Shown here: positions 24,090 to 35,116 of the stretch, piece after piece
Layout of the letters: each line of letters begins with the position of its first letter
Position numbering within the stretch: position 1 is the first letter of the stretch
Origin: Parietaria judaica
Taxonomy: Eukaryota > Streptophyta > Magnoliopsida > Rosales > Urticaceae
Reading direction: 5' to 3'
Assembly: GCA_954871525.1 (NCBI GenBank)
Contig: OX940869.1
Location: 14,315,001 to 14,379,000, forward strand
DNA length: 64,000 nucleotides
Made by a program: the position numbers and the translations under genes
The notes under the pieces: generated by a model
The model's database searches: none
What the model saw: only the letters and a program-made list of their open reading frames with translations
Told to the model about the DNA's origin: nothing

Positions 24090-25048
24090 TGAATCACAAA
24101 TTTTGAGATCAACACTGATATTGATAAGAATCCTATCGATGGTTCGTACCGAGGGCCGTTTTATAAAAATCATATTATGTCAATGTCGAATCTTGTTATA
24201 GGACCGCGCTTTTGACACCGATACTCACGTTGGAACACTTCGGCAAGCCGCCGCTACCCAAATTGTTCTGTCGCGAGGTTTTACTTTAAAATCAAATGGC
24301 AAAAAAGGAGTAATATACGACATTATAAACATTATTAAGTCGTTTCATCTTTTATATGTGAGATTCTTAATATATCTTCTCACTTATCTTAAGTCGGATC
24401 TCGTTATTTTTGGATCACGAGTTTAGGGAGACCTGACACCATGACCACGTTAAGTTTAAAGAGGTAAAGAGCCCAGACAACAAGACACTTACAAAGACAA
24501 AGTGTTAGTTTTTAGTTAAATTTTCATATATTTTGGATTAAATTCGGATCCGGGTTTAAAAACTAGTTTTTGTATTTAAAAATGGTTTTAAACCCGAAAC
24601 CGGAAATCCAGGTTTTTTTCCTTTAAAAATCGGGTATAGGATTTTGTTTTTGAAAACCCGGAATTGAGATTCGGTTCTGAGTTCAATTTTGGCAAACCGA
24701 TTTCACCTCGTATTTTTATTTATTTTTACATGAGATTCTTAACTATTCATAGGAATTCATCCCGAGATATATATGTTCACGAGTATAACTAATTATGCAC
24801 AGTGAATATCTAATCATTCAACACTACCTTACAAAAAAGCAATGCCATTCATACTTTAGAAAAAACACGACACTTCTTTATTATCTCCAACATCTCTTTA
24901 TCTCACAATTATTGCTTTGCCCACTTACTCAAAATCTCACTGGCAAACTCACACTGCCTTTTCTTCATCCCCAAGTAACTAAACGGACATATATTGGAGT
25001 CTGAAGAGTCTTGAAAACTGTCAAACATCGAGCATATTTGAAGCAACC
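24090..25048. other. Intergenic and upstream region of the DUF1262 gene
   Basis: AT-rich, with a degenerate repeat block of CCCGGAT/GGGTTTTT type at about 24541-24710 that resembles those at 1391 and 41513. The last 150 bp should contain the 5' UTR of the gene at 25049. Confidence 0.4.
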
Positions 25049-25380
25049 ATGTATGTGACAAGGCCTCTCTCGATGTACCGGAAATCTCCGAGCATGCTCG
25101 AGGAGAACCCGCCGGAAGCACCGCACTCGGGCTATCTGGTGATCACCGACGAGGAAGCTGATTCTCAGGACAACCTCTGCTGGAACATGTCGTGCTGCGG
25201 TCTCTGCAAGAAGAAAGAGGTCAAGAAACTGCCCTTCGCTCAGGACAAGATCTTGACCGTCGTTTACACGTCGGAGTACCGAGAAACGACGACCACGAAC
25301 GTCTGGTTCGTGCCCGTCCTGAACCAGCCTCTGTCTGCCAACAGATACTACGCCATCAGAGCCAACGGCAGGCACAGAGG
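25049..25380 (+). CDS. DUF1262-family protein, exon 1
   Basis: A plant-specific family of unknown function. ATG at 25049 starts MYVTRPLSMYRKSPSML, the family's typical opening. SGYLVITDEEAD, CCGLCKKKEVKKLPF and NRYYAIRANGRHRG follow, all in family order. The exon ends in GG followed by the donor GTACGG at 25381; the leftover GG joins C at 40537 to make a Gly codon. Together with 40537-41389 the frame is 394 codons plus stop. The 15,156-bp intron holds LTR element 2 and foldback element C. The coding sequence is intact, so the gene may still be expressed if the intron is spliced. Confidence 0.88.
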
Positions 25381-25465
25381 GTACGGATCACTCCAAATTC
25401 TTTCTTTGTATTATGCTTCCATGTTTAGATTTGTGGTCATTTACATATATATATAAAAATATATA

Positions 25466-26168
25466 TGTAGAGGGCGATTTTTACCGCCGTGCAGTCACAA
25501 AGATAATCGAAATAATTAAATAATTATGGACAATACGAATATCTCTGATTTATTATGATTTCGAGAGGACCCGGTTTCTTCCGTTTGATAGCTTGGACAA
25601 TCGAAAATTACACACTCTAACCCTTGGGAGATCGAGAATGCTATGAATAAGCAAACTCGAAGACTCAAAGATTTATTCTCTCAAACTCACGATAAAATAA
25701 TGGATACTGAATACTAGACTATTGAATAATACTTTATGCTAGGTTTATATTCGTATTTATAGGCTTGAAAGTCTTCTAGAATATTCCTCAAATCTTGTTA
25801 GGGTTCCCTTCTGAATCGCTGTGATCATAGTTGACCTTCCCTATTTTGCGTTGGATATCCCACGAAATCTTCAACCGAATAAGCCAATCTTCCCCTCTTT
25901 CTCGCGATCTCGAATGAGTTCCTCTTTTAACGCGATTAGGCTTTCCCGAAGAGCTTTTCCTCGATGAACTTCCCTTTTCCCGACGAGATGTTGGGCCGGC
26001 TTTATCGGATGCTGACTTCTCATGGGCTTCGCTTGCTGGGCCTTAATTTCTTTATTCTTTCATGGGCTTGGGTTCTTCAAGCAATCCTCTTATCATTTTA
26101 TGTCGTTTTATTCCACAAACGACAAAGGGTGGTGTTAAGAAGAGATTTGACCAAATCTGACCTTAACA
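25466..26168 (-). repeat. LTR element 2, 3' LTR
   Basis: 703 bp, TGTAGAGG...CTTAACA. The next bases (26169-26185) read on the minus strand as TAGGGGACTAAC, a plausible polypurine tract. Confidence 0.9.
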
Positions 26169-26717
26169 GTTAGTCCCCTATTTTATCGGATGTGAAACAG
26201 TTGATAAAATAAACCCAAATTACTCCCCGATAAGGTTTATATCCGATGAGGTTTTTCCCCGATGAAGTTATGCCTTCGAAGAGGTCAATCCTCGAAGAGG
26301 GTTTTTCCTTCGAAGACTCTTCCACTTCTTGCATGCTCACTGATGGCCTTGAATTCCCATGTAGTGCTGATTGGGCGCGATTCTCCAGGCTGTCAGATCT
26401 TGGAAATCGCCGTCAATCATTTCGCATTAAATGCGGGGTTTTCTCGCACTCGAGTGCCTTCGGGCTTTGCAACGACTCGTTTGATCTTCACCGTTGGATG
26501 ATTTCTCCCGCTTCGATCCTAGGCCATTGGATCCAAACGTGTCCCTTCAAATTCGCAAGATTTCCTCTATAAATTCAAACCTTGCCTTCGACTCAAACAC
26601 TTTGTTTCAGACTTTCTCTCTAAACTCTCTCTGCAATTTCTTTCTCGACTCTCTTCTTCTCAAGAACACATCTTCAAACTTTCTTTCCGCTCACCCTCTT
26701 CTTTTCTGGTCAAGAAA

Positions 26718-29645
26718 ATGTCGAATCCGGGAAAGGTTTTCAAAACTCGATCGCCGAAGTCTATAATGACCGAGAGGCATCTCGAGGATTTGAAGAAACA
26801 CTACGTGGACTCCAGTCCCTGTTACCTGCGTCTCCCTCAGTCCGGCGAGCTTGGCAACGAGCCCCCGGAAGGGTACATCACTCTGTACGAACACTTCTTC
26901 CGGTCGGTGGAACTGCACCTTCCACTGCCTCATCTCATCGTGTGCTTCCTCCATGCGTACAAGATGCCGATCGGTCAGGTCAGCCCTAATTCGCTTCGCC
27001 TTCTCGTCTGCACCCTGGCCATCGCTCTTGAGTAGAAAGTGGCCCTGACCTTGGAGGATTTGATGCGGCTTTTTAAATGGTCGAAGAACCCGAAAAATCT
27101 GGGCCGGTTCTTCCTCTCCTCCGCCGCGGGTGTCCACGTCATCACCCACACGCCGAACAACGAGTCCGGGTGGGAGAATAGGTATTTCTTCGCGCATCTC
27201 GATCGTCACACCCTTGGGCCGCATTGGGAGGCGCTTCCCACCAAGTGGGTTGACGAGAAAGAAGTGCGGAGATTCAGGCCCATCGCGAATAGAGAGGACG
27301 ACGAGCGCTTCGCTGGGGTCGTTCGGGCTCTGCTGGAAAATCCTCGTCGGAACTGGACGACGGACTTCTTCGGGACCCGCGTTCAAGAGTCGGGACTCTA
27401 TCGAAAACTGGCTTCTTGGGCATTGGCCCTCGGACTGGTGCTGACCGGTTTGTTTCAAGCGATAAAACTCTTCCTCCGAAGAGCAGTTCGGAGAAACGAA
27501 CAAAACATAAGCACGACGCTGGTGCTTCTCGCTCCTCGGGGGTATCGACTTCCTCGGGGACGACTCGCTCTCGGGACGCGCCTCGTCCCTCGGAGAGCCG
27601 TCGCGAACCCGAGATTCATACTTCTTCGCGGACACCTCCTCGCGAGAAAGTCATCTTGAAGAGGAAAACTGCCGAAGAGGTACGCGACGCTCCTCCTCCG
27701 AAGAAGAACAAGACTTCCGAGTCATCTAAGGAGATCGATGCGACTCCTCCGGCTTCGGAGACTGTCACCGTCGCTTCTCGCGAGGGGACCGTTCTCGCCG
27801 GGACGACCGCGTCGACCGTTCTTGCCTCGACTCCTCCGACCAAGGCCGGCGGAACCGTCGATGGGGCTCATGGGACCCCCGTCCTTCTCCCACTTCTCGG
27901 GAGCGTTTCCGCTTTGATGACGACTTCATCGATTTGGTGTCGTCGCTGGACCTCTCGCCCTCCGAGGTAACATCCAGTTTTTCCTTTGCACCTTTCGCAA
28001 TGTTCCCAAATTTCGTGTGTCTAATGGGTATGTATATGTATATTTTCTTCGTAATTTCAGACTCCGGCTCGCGCCGACGCGCCTTCTTGCTTGGAGGTTT
28101 CTTCCTTAGCACCTCCCGCACCTGCCGCGGAAAAACTTTCAGTCGCCGTTCCTACGGGTGACGAGGAGAGTTTGTTACCCGAAGAGGCACTTGATGCTGC
28201 CGACGCGCTCCTCGTCTTGGAACCCGTCAGACGGCCCGGTGCTTCGGAGGGGGCTCCCCTTCCGTCCGAATAGGTTTTGATCGAGGGCCACCCCGAGGGA
28301 GAGGATGGCCTTCTTGCGGATGTCATTCCTCCCGATGTTTCTACTCTTCCCAAAGTGCCTCGTCCGGAGGGCTCTTCGGAGCCGAACGACGATGCCGGTG
28401 CTTCTGGGGTTAACGCCTCTTCGTCCGACGATGTCGGGATTTCTCCTTCTCCGCTGCCGAAGTTTCTTCCCAACTCCGGGCCAGGAGGTTTTTCTCTTCC
28501 TCCTTGGGAGCGATTTCCGGCAGTTCCTACTTCGGAGTCTCCGCCGGAAGAGTGGAAAGCATACTCGCTTCGGGTCCTTCGGGACCTGTTCTGGCCCGAA
28601 CCTTCTCGGGCTAACGGCTTGTCTCTGAGCGATGTTAGGGGTTATGGCCGGGCTGCCGCTACGCTTTTCCAGGCCCTCGCCCGCTTCAACACCGTTATTC
28701 TCGAAGAGAACATGAGCAGGGGCGAGAGCGCTCAGGAGCTGAGCGACCTTCGAGCTAGACTTGCCGACACCGAATCGCACCTCGAGGTTTCCGTCCTTGG
28801 GGAGCGAAAATATCGGGAAGCAGCCGAGCGGACTTCCGATGAACTGGAGGCCGCGAGGGCCAAATTGGCGGAAGAGGCTTCGCTTCGCCAAACTCAGGAG
28901 AGGGAGCTTGCCGAGTGCAAGGCTAAAGCCGAAGGGGAGGTTGCGGCGCTGAAGGCCGAGTTGGATGGGGAGCGTAGGCGTCACTCCATGATAGTGAAAA
29001 GCTACGAGAAGCATCTCGAGGCGAAGAAGTGGCGGCTGGCCCAAATCAGCGAGGCGGTGGGCGTACCTGTCGAGCAGGAGAGCCGGCTCGCTTCTCGAGT
29101 GGCCTCGTGCCTGAAACGCCTCGGAAAGGAACTCGAGGTATCGCAGACAGAGGCAAAGTCTGAGCGCGAAGCGCGCCTACACCTCTTCGACCGGGCTCAA
29201 GACAAAGCGCAGCGCGCCTTGACGAGATATAAGGCTCTTGAGGAGTCTATCAATTTTCATCGCCGCTCCGCCGCGTATGGGGCCAATGCTCGCCTTCTTG
29301 AGAAAGCTCCTCCCACGGCGACCATTGAGAGTCTTCTGCCTCGTCTTCCGAAGTATAAGACTTTGGAAGAAGAGAACGAGGCTAAGGCCCGCGAGCTGGA
29401 TGACAGATCTCTCCTCGATCCTGGTTCTCCTCCGCTTACCCCTGGTGCTCCTTCTTCTGCTGGTATCGATTGGGCGACCCGCTTCGTAGGTGGGGATGCC
29501 TCTGATGGCCTCTGATGGCCTTGATGAGTATGGTACCAACGACGGGGTCGTCACTTCCACCAACGGAGCGGTTGCCACCGAAGCGGTCGCCTCTACCGTC
29601 GAAGCGGTTACCAACGAAGCGGTAGGGGGGGAGGAAGTTTCTTAG
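26718..29645 (+). pseudogene. Opposite-strand gene of element 2 (PF04195-like domain plus coiled coil)
   Basis: ATG at 26718 opens a frame on the strand opposite to gag/pol. Its N-terminal region (EPPEGYITLYEHFF, LPLPHLIVCFLHAYKMPIGQ, SPNSLRLLVC, ENRYFFAHLD) resembles the plant 'putative gypsy type transposon' domain (Pfam PF04195). A Ser/Pro/Lys-rich linker follows, then an intron probably at 27967-28060 (GAG|GTAACA, TTTCAG|ACTCC). A long Ala/Glu/Arg coiled coil fills about 28730-29250. Breaks are TAG at 27033-27035, frame changes near 27440-27900, TAG at 28271-28273, and a 10-bp duplication (29501-29520) that shifts the last frame; the ancestral stop is probably TAG at 29643-29645. Function is unknown. 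Confidence 0.75.
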
Positions 29646-29833
29646 GCCCCTTTTTTTTTATAGCTTTCCTATGTACATTTATTTGCACTGTCCTTTCTTT
29701 GTAACTCCTTCGTTGTAACTCCTTCGACGGATTTTATTAATGAAAAGAACTTTCTTTATCTTTAAATTGTTTCTGTGCTTGTTGCTTCTCTTGTGTTCCT
29801 GTCATTACTTCCTGGCTAAACTTCTTTCCTCAG

Positions 29834-30172
29834 GGTGACGAATTTTTCCATACCTCGGAACCGTTATTTTACTACGAGGATGTGCTAGCTTCTTTCCTTG
29901 CGATTGACGAAGGACATCCCGCCATACTCGAGGAGTTTGTCCAAGATATGATAAGGCGTGCGGCTGCCTCTCTTTCCGGAGTCACGGGCGACGAGACTCC
30001 CTTTAGTCCTTCTTCGGCCTTCGTGATCGAATTTATGATGCTGAGGCCTGTAAATTATGCCGCCGTGGAAGATCTTCTTCGGGACGTCCTCTCCGAGAAT
30101 GGGGAGTTCGTCATAGAGCAAATTGCCGATAGGGTTGTTCGGGAGGATTGTCCTTCCCCTGCTGTATCTTGA
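29834..30172 (+). CDS. Exon-like ORF of the opposite-strand region, unknown function
   Basis: An acceptor-like CTTTCCTCAG precedes GGTGACGAATTT. The open frame includes ILEEFVQDMIRRAAASL and VEDLLRDVLSENGEFV and ends with TGA at 30170-30172. AATAAAATTTG follows at about 30213, suggesting a 3' end. It could be the last exon of the opposite-strand gene or a small separate unit. I recognise no domain. Confidence 0.45.
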   Translation, partial: GDEFFHTSEPLFYYEDVLASFLAIDEGHPAILEEFVQDMIRRAAASLSGVTGDETPFSPSSAFVIEFMMLRPVNYAAVEDLLRDVLSENGEFVIEQIADRVVREDCPSPAVS

Positions 30173-30296
30173 TAGATTTGTATAATGTATTGTGTTTGTA
30201 ATTTAATTTTATCAATAAAATTTGTGACTTTTGTGCGCTATCTATGAAGTATGGGAGTATGTGTACTCCGCTTTTTTTTTTTTTTTTTTTTTTTTG

Positions 30297-30513
30297 GCGA
30301 TGAGCTTGTCGGTGTGCACCGGGCTCTGTCGCGATGTATCGATCGGAATTTGCGCCGGAGCGGCTTTTACTTTCTTTGATTTGTCGGCGATGAGCTTGTC
30401 GGTATGCACCGGGCTCTGTCGCGATGAAGTGCTTGGCACTGATTTGTCGGCGATGAGCTTGTCGGTATGCACCAGGCTCTGTCGCGATGAAGTGCTTGGC
30501 ACTGATCTTTTTT
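30297..30513. repeat. Tandem repeat between the convergent genes of element 2
   Basis: Three copies of GCGATGAGCTTGTCGGT(A/G) followed by TGCACC(G/A)GGCTCTGTCGCGA. The last two are full 63-bp units (30388-30450 and 30451-30513). A T-run of more than 20 bases lies just before, at about 30272-30295. Confidence 0.8.
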
Positions 30514-30788
30514 TTTTTTGTGATACGTGTTTATTTGAATCAGCGATAGAATATTGTCTTAAGAGACGATCCTCGTTAAACCCTTCGAGTCCCCCAATGG
30601 GTGCGGCTCGCGAGGGAAGAGTACTCCATGTTGTATTGAATAAAGCCGGAGCCAATCGTGCGGATCCCGAACAAGTAGGGTCGGGAGTCCCCTGTTAAAT
30701 AAACTTAAAATAAAAATAGAAAGACTTAAGGAAAACCGAAAAGAAATCTTAACTAAAATCCGAAATCGTAAGGCGCCGATGACGTTCT

Positions 30789-32465
30789 TTATTGGTAGAA
30801 TTTCTTCAAGTGCTTGACATTCCACCTTCTTATGACCTTGACTCCATCGGTGTTCTTGAGTTCGTATACCCCTGGCTTGACGATGTGGGTCACTGTATAA
30901 GGGCCTTCCCAGCTTTCACCTAGCTTTCCCGCGTTAAGCTCGGCCGTGTTCTGGAACACCCGTCTGAGGACCAGTTCTCCGACTCGGAACCTTCTCGGTC
31001 GCACCTTTTTATTGTAGAAACGTGCGATGGTGTTCTGGTAATTCGCTATATGAACTCTGGCTCGCTCCCGTCTTTCGTCTATATGGTCGAGCTGGTGAAG
31101 CAGGTCCTGGCTGTTGTCTTCTTCGTGGTTCGGTGCCCAGGATCGCCGGAAACTAGGGACTCCTACTTCCGCCGGGATCACCGCTTCCACCCCAAATGCT
31201 AAAGCAAAAGGAGTTTCTCCAGTGGCTGAGTGTGGCGTTGTCCGATAAGCCCAAAGTACTCCAGGGAGTTCATCTGCCCATAGCCCTTTCTTCTTGTCGA
31301 GCCGCTTCTTGAGGTTGTCGGTGATCGTTCGATTGATTGCTTCGGCGTTCCCGTTTCCCTGGGGATATCTTGGCGTCGAAGTGTTTAGCTTTATCTTCCA
31401 TCGTGCGCAGAAATCTCTGAACCTCTTCGAGATGAATTGTGACCCGTTGTCTGCGATTATCTCCCTGGGGAGTCCGAAGCGAGTGATTACGTTCTTCCAA
31501 ACGTAACTCTCGACATCGGAATCCTTGATATTGGCGTAGGCTTCGGCTTCGGTCCATTTGGTGAAGAAGTCCGTGACCACCAGCATGAACCTCTTCTGTC
31601 TTGCTCCGATTGGCATAGGACCGACGATGTCCATGGACCACTTCATGAAGTGGTAGGGCACCGATACCACCGATAGCTCTTCGGCCGGGCAGTTGATTGC
31701 TGGGGCGTGTCGCTGTCATTTCTCGCACTTCCTGGCGTGGTTGGTGCAATCCGCTCGCATTGTTTCCCAGAAGAAACCTTGTAGCTTGGCTTTCCTCAAT
31801 AGGTTGCGTCCGCCTGAGTGGTTACCGCACTCTCCGCTGTGGATTTCTTCCATGACGTAGTTCGCCTCTTCTTTGCCTAGACAGCGTAGGTAGGGGCCTA
31901 CGAGGCTTTTGAAGTAAAGCCTTCGATCTATGATCGTGTATCGAGAGCTCTTAGTCTTTATTTTCCGCGCCTCTTGTCGATCTTCGGGTAACTTTCCTTC
32001 GACCAAATATGCTCGGATGGGGGTCCGCCAATCTTCGTCTTCGGTCTCTTCTACTATTCCTGGTTCTTTGTCCTCGCTCTCTTCTTCTTCTATGAGCTGA
32101 GTTTCTTCGTTGTTTTCCTTCTGGACGTCGTCGCTGTCACGAGTGTTGTCCTCCTCGTTGGTTTGTCCTTCTTCGCTTACTTTTAGCTTCTTCTTATTGG
32201 GCCCTTCGCTTCTCTTGATGCTAGGCGTCTGAAGCGTTTCTACCGTAATCGATCGGAGCTCTCCTACCTGGGTGGTCGACCCCAGGCTCGCCAAGGCGTC
32301 CGCGTGGTTGTTGTCTCCTCTGGACACTTGTGTTAAAGTGAAGAAATCAAACTTCTTCTCGAGAGATCTGACAACCCCAGCGTAGGCCTCCATCCTTTCG
32401 TCGTTCGTTTCGTACTCTCCGCTGACTTGCTTTACAACTAGCTGAGAATCCGAAAAGGCGTTCAA
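30789..32465 (-). pseudogene. Element 2 pol: second RNase H end and integrase
   Basis: Continuation of pol after a frameshift at about 32473. First comes the tail of the second RNase H (NAFSDSQLVVKQ, DNNHADALASL), then an acidic linker, then the integrase zinc-binding region (MEEIHSGECGNHSGG, NHARKCEK). The next codon, normally the last Cys of the HHCC motif, is TGA at 31716-31718. The integrase core follows from about 31670. It has D in WSMDIVGP, D in IIADNGSQF and E in GNGNAEAINR, with 35 residues between the last two (D,D35E). The frame ends TAA at 30789-30791 after the C-terminal KKFYQ. Confidence 0.9.
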
Positions 32466-32470
32466 GCTCT

Positions 32471-34939
32471 TTACTCGATGGCCGTGGCTGATTGCATCCC
32501 GACAATAAGCGCCTCATATTCCGCTTCGTTGTTGGTAGAGCGATAGGCGAGGCGGCATGCCTTCTCGATTACTTCTCCCATCGGGGAGATGAGCCGAATC
32601 CCGATTCCTGATCCCATCGAAGTCGCCGATCCGTCGACACAGAGTTTCCAAGTACCGGCTTCATCGCTCAGCTCCACGGGCTCCCTAGGTAGCTCGATGA
32701 GGAAATCGGCTAATACTTGCGACTTCAGACTCGTCCGCAGATGATATTCGATGTCGTACGCTCCTAGCTTTATGTTCCACTTTGTGATTCTGCCGGATTG
32801 GTTCAGGCTTTGAATGATGGAGCGAATCGGCCTGTCCGTCATAACGATGATCGTGTGGGCTTGGAAGTGGAAACGTAGTCTCTCCGACGCGTCGTATACG
32901 GCTAATGCTAGCTTCTCGATGGTGGGATACCTAGTTTCGGCGTCGAGGAGCTTTCTGCTGATATACGAGACTGGCTTTTGCTCCCCTTTCTCCTCTCGAA
33001 CTAGCACCTGGCTTATTGCTTGATCGGACACGGCGATGTACAGGTATAGCGGCTCTCCGGGTTCTGGCTTTGTCATAACGGGCGGCGACGATAGGTAAAC
33101 CTTCAGCGCTTGGAAAGCCTCTTCGCACTTGTCGGTCCATTCGAACTTCTTGTTTTTCCTCAACAGCTCGTAGAATAGAAGAGTTCGGTCCGCTTGTCGT
33201 GAAATGAACCGCCTTAGCGCGTTGATCCTTCCTGTCAGCTTCTGAACCTCTCGCCGGTTTCTTGGCGATGGCATGCTCTGAATGGCTTCGACCTGTTCGG
33301 GGTTTGCTTCGATTCCTCTTCGGGTGACCATCTGACCTAAGAATTTCCCGGATGAGACGCCGAAGGTGCACTTAGTGGGGTTCAGCTTCATCTGGTGTTT
33401 GTTGAGGACGCCGAAGCATTCCTCCAAGTGCTCCACGTGCATCGCCGCTTTTAGAGATTTGACGACCATGTCGTCGATGTATACCTCCATGCTTTTCCCG
33501 ATCTGTTCATGGAACATCTTCGTCATTAGCCTCTGGTAGGTCGCCCCGGCATTTTTCAGACCGAAGGGCATAACCTTATAGCAGTAGGTTCCTCTTTCGC
33601 TGACGAAGGCTGTTTTCTCCTCGTCGTCTGGATGCATTCGGATCTGGTGATAGCCTGAGTAGGCATCCATGAAGCTTAGGAGCTCGTACCCGTAAGTGGC
33701 TTCGACAAGGCGATCGATGTTCGGCATCGGGAAGCTGTCCTTCGGGCACGCTTTGTTGAGATCCGTGAAGTCGACGCACACTCTCCACTTGCCATTCTTC
33801 TTTTTAACCACGACGGTGTTGGCTAACCACTGAGGATATTTTACTTCCCTGATGGTCCCCATAGCGAGCAGCTTGTCTACTTCGTCGTTGATGATCTTGT
33901 TCCGGTCGGAGGCCATCTTTCTTCGCTTCTGTATGACGGGCTTGTGTCCGGGGTCCGTGTTGAGCCGGTGGGTGACCATCGTCGGATCGATTCCCGGCAT
34001 GTCTTCGTGAGACCATGCGAAGCTTCTCCGGTTCTTCTTTAGGAATTCGACCAGCTGAGCTTTGATCTCTGGCTCGAGTCCTGCGCCTATACCGACGGTT
34101 CGGGTTGGATCGGAATCATCGATGCAGACCTGCTCTACCTCTTCGAGCTGCGGGCCTCCTAGTCTTTCTTCGGCAGTTTGGTCGTCCACGTCTTCCGCGT
34201 TGAGGATCTTGGGGATGCCCGGGGGTCCTCCTTTTCCCTTTTTCCTGCGTCGCTTCCTCCTGATCGTCGATGGTGGAGGCGGAGCAGACGCGGCTAATTG
34301 CTATTGAGCGGCTGGCTTGCTGCCGCTGCATTCAGCCTTCTCGACGTCCTTGGGCGCGCTCATCGCTCGGTAGTGCATCATGTAGCAGATGCGATAGGCT
34401 TCGCTGCTTCCTCGGACTTCATCGATGGTTCCTTCCACCCGTCCGGGGAATTTGATGCATCGGTGATATGTGGATGGGACGGCCTTCATCGAATGAATCC
34501 ATGGTCTCCCGAGGATTACGTTGAAGTGCGATCGCACGTCCAATACCATGAATTCGGTCATCCGATGGACGGTTCCGGCGTAGACGGGGAGATTCACCGT
34601 TCCCAGTGAGGTAGCTACGTCTCCGTTGAAGCCAGACACCTTGCGCGGACGGCCTCCGATGGCCAAATCTTCGATCTCCATTCGTGTCAGACAGTCGTAA
34701 GTGATGACGTCGACCGAGCTTTCATTGTCGACGAGGACGCGAGCAACGTCGCATCCTCCTATGTTGAGCTCTAAAACTAGAGCATCGTCATGCTCGTCTG
34801 CGCATACTTCTTCGTCGACGAACTCTATCGTCGTCTTCGGACCGGTCATCCGCGCATCTTCCTGAGCGGACTCCTTCCCTCTGCGTTGGTAGGCCTTGAT
34901 GCTGTTGATGGAATCTTCGCAGAGGCGAGATCCTCCCAT
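32471..34939 (-). pseudogene. Element 2 pol: protease, reverse transcriptase, RNase H
   Basis: Protease motif VLVDNESSVDVI: the usual DNGSS has Gly replaced by Glu, which probably kills activity. TAG at 34301-34303 interrupts the linker to RT, which otherwise stays in the same frame. In the RT part (from 34189) are FMDAYSGYHQI (Asp175) and VYIDDMVVKS (YIDD at residues 237-240), then the usual gypsy RNase H (TRYPTIEKLALAV). A second, plant-type RNase H follows (LCVDGSATSMGSGIG, STNNEAEYEALI), cut by a one-base frameshift near 32473. A second RNase H after the first is typical of the Tat lineage. Confidence 0.92.
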
Positions 34940-35116
34940 GATCAGGTCGATCCTTGGTCTTGCGATTGGTCTCCCATCGTTCGGACGTTCCCCCGATGCT
35001 TCCTCGATCGTGAGGCTTCTTTTTGGGGCCTCCTGGTTTCCTCCCGCGCGCTGGGCTGGCGCCTCCCGCTTGTTCGGCCACGATCGGTTATCGTTGTTCC
35101 ATGGCTGAGTGGGCTT

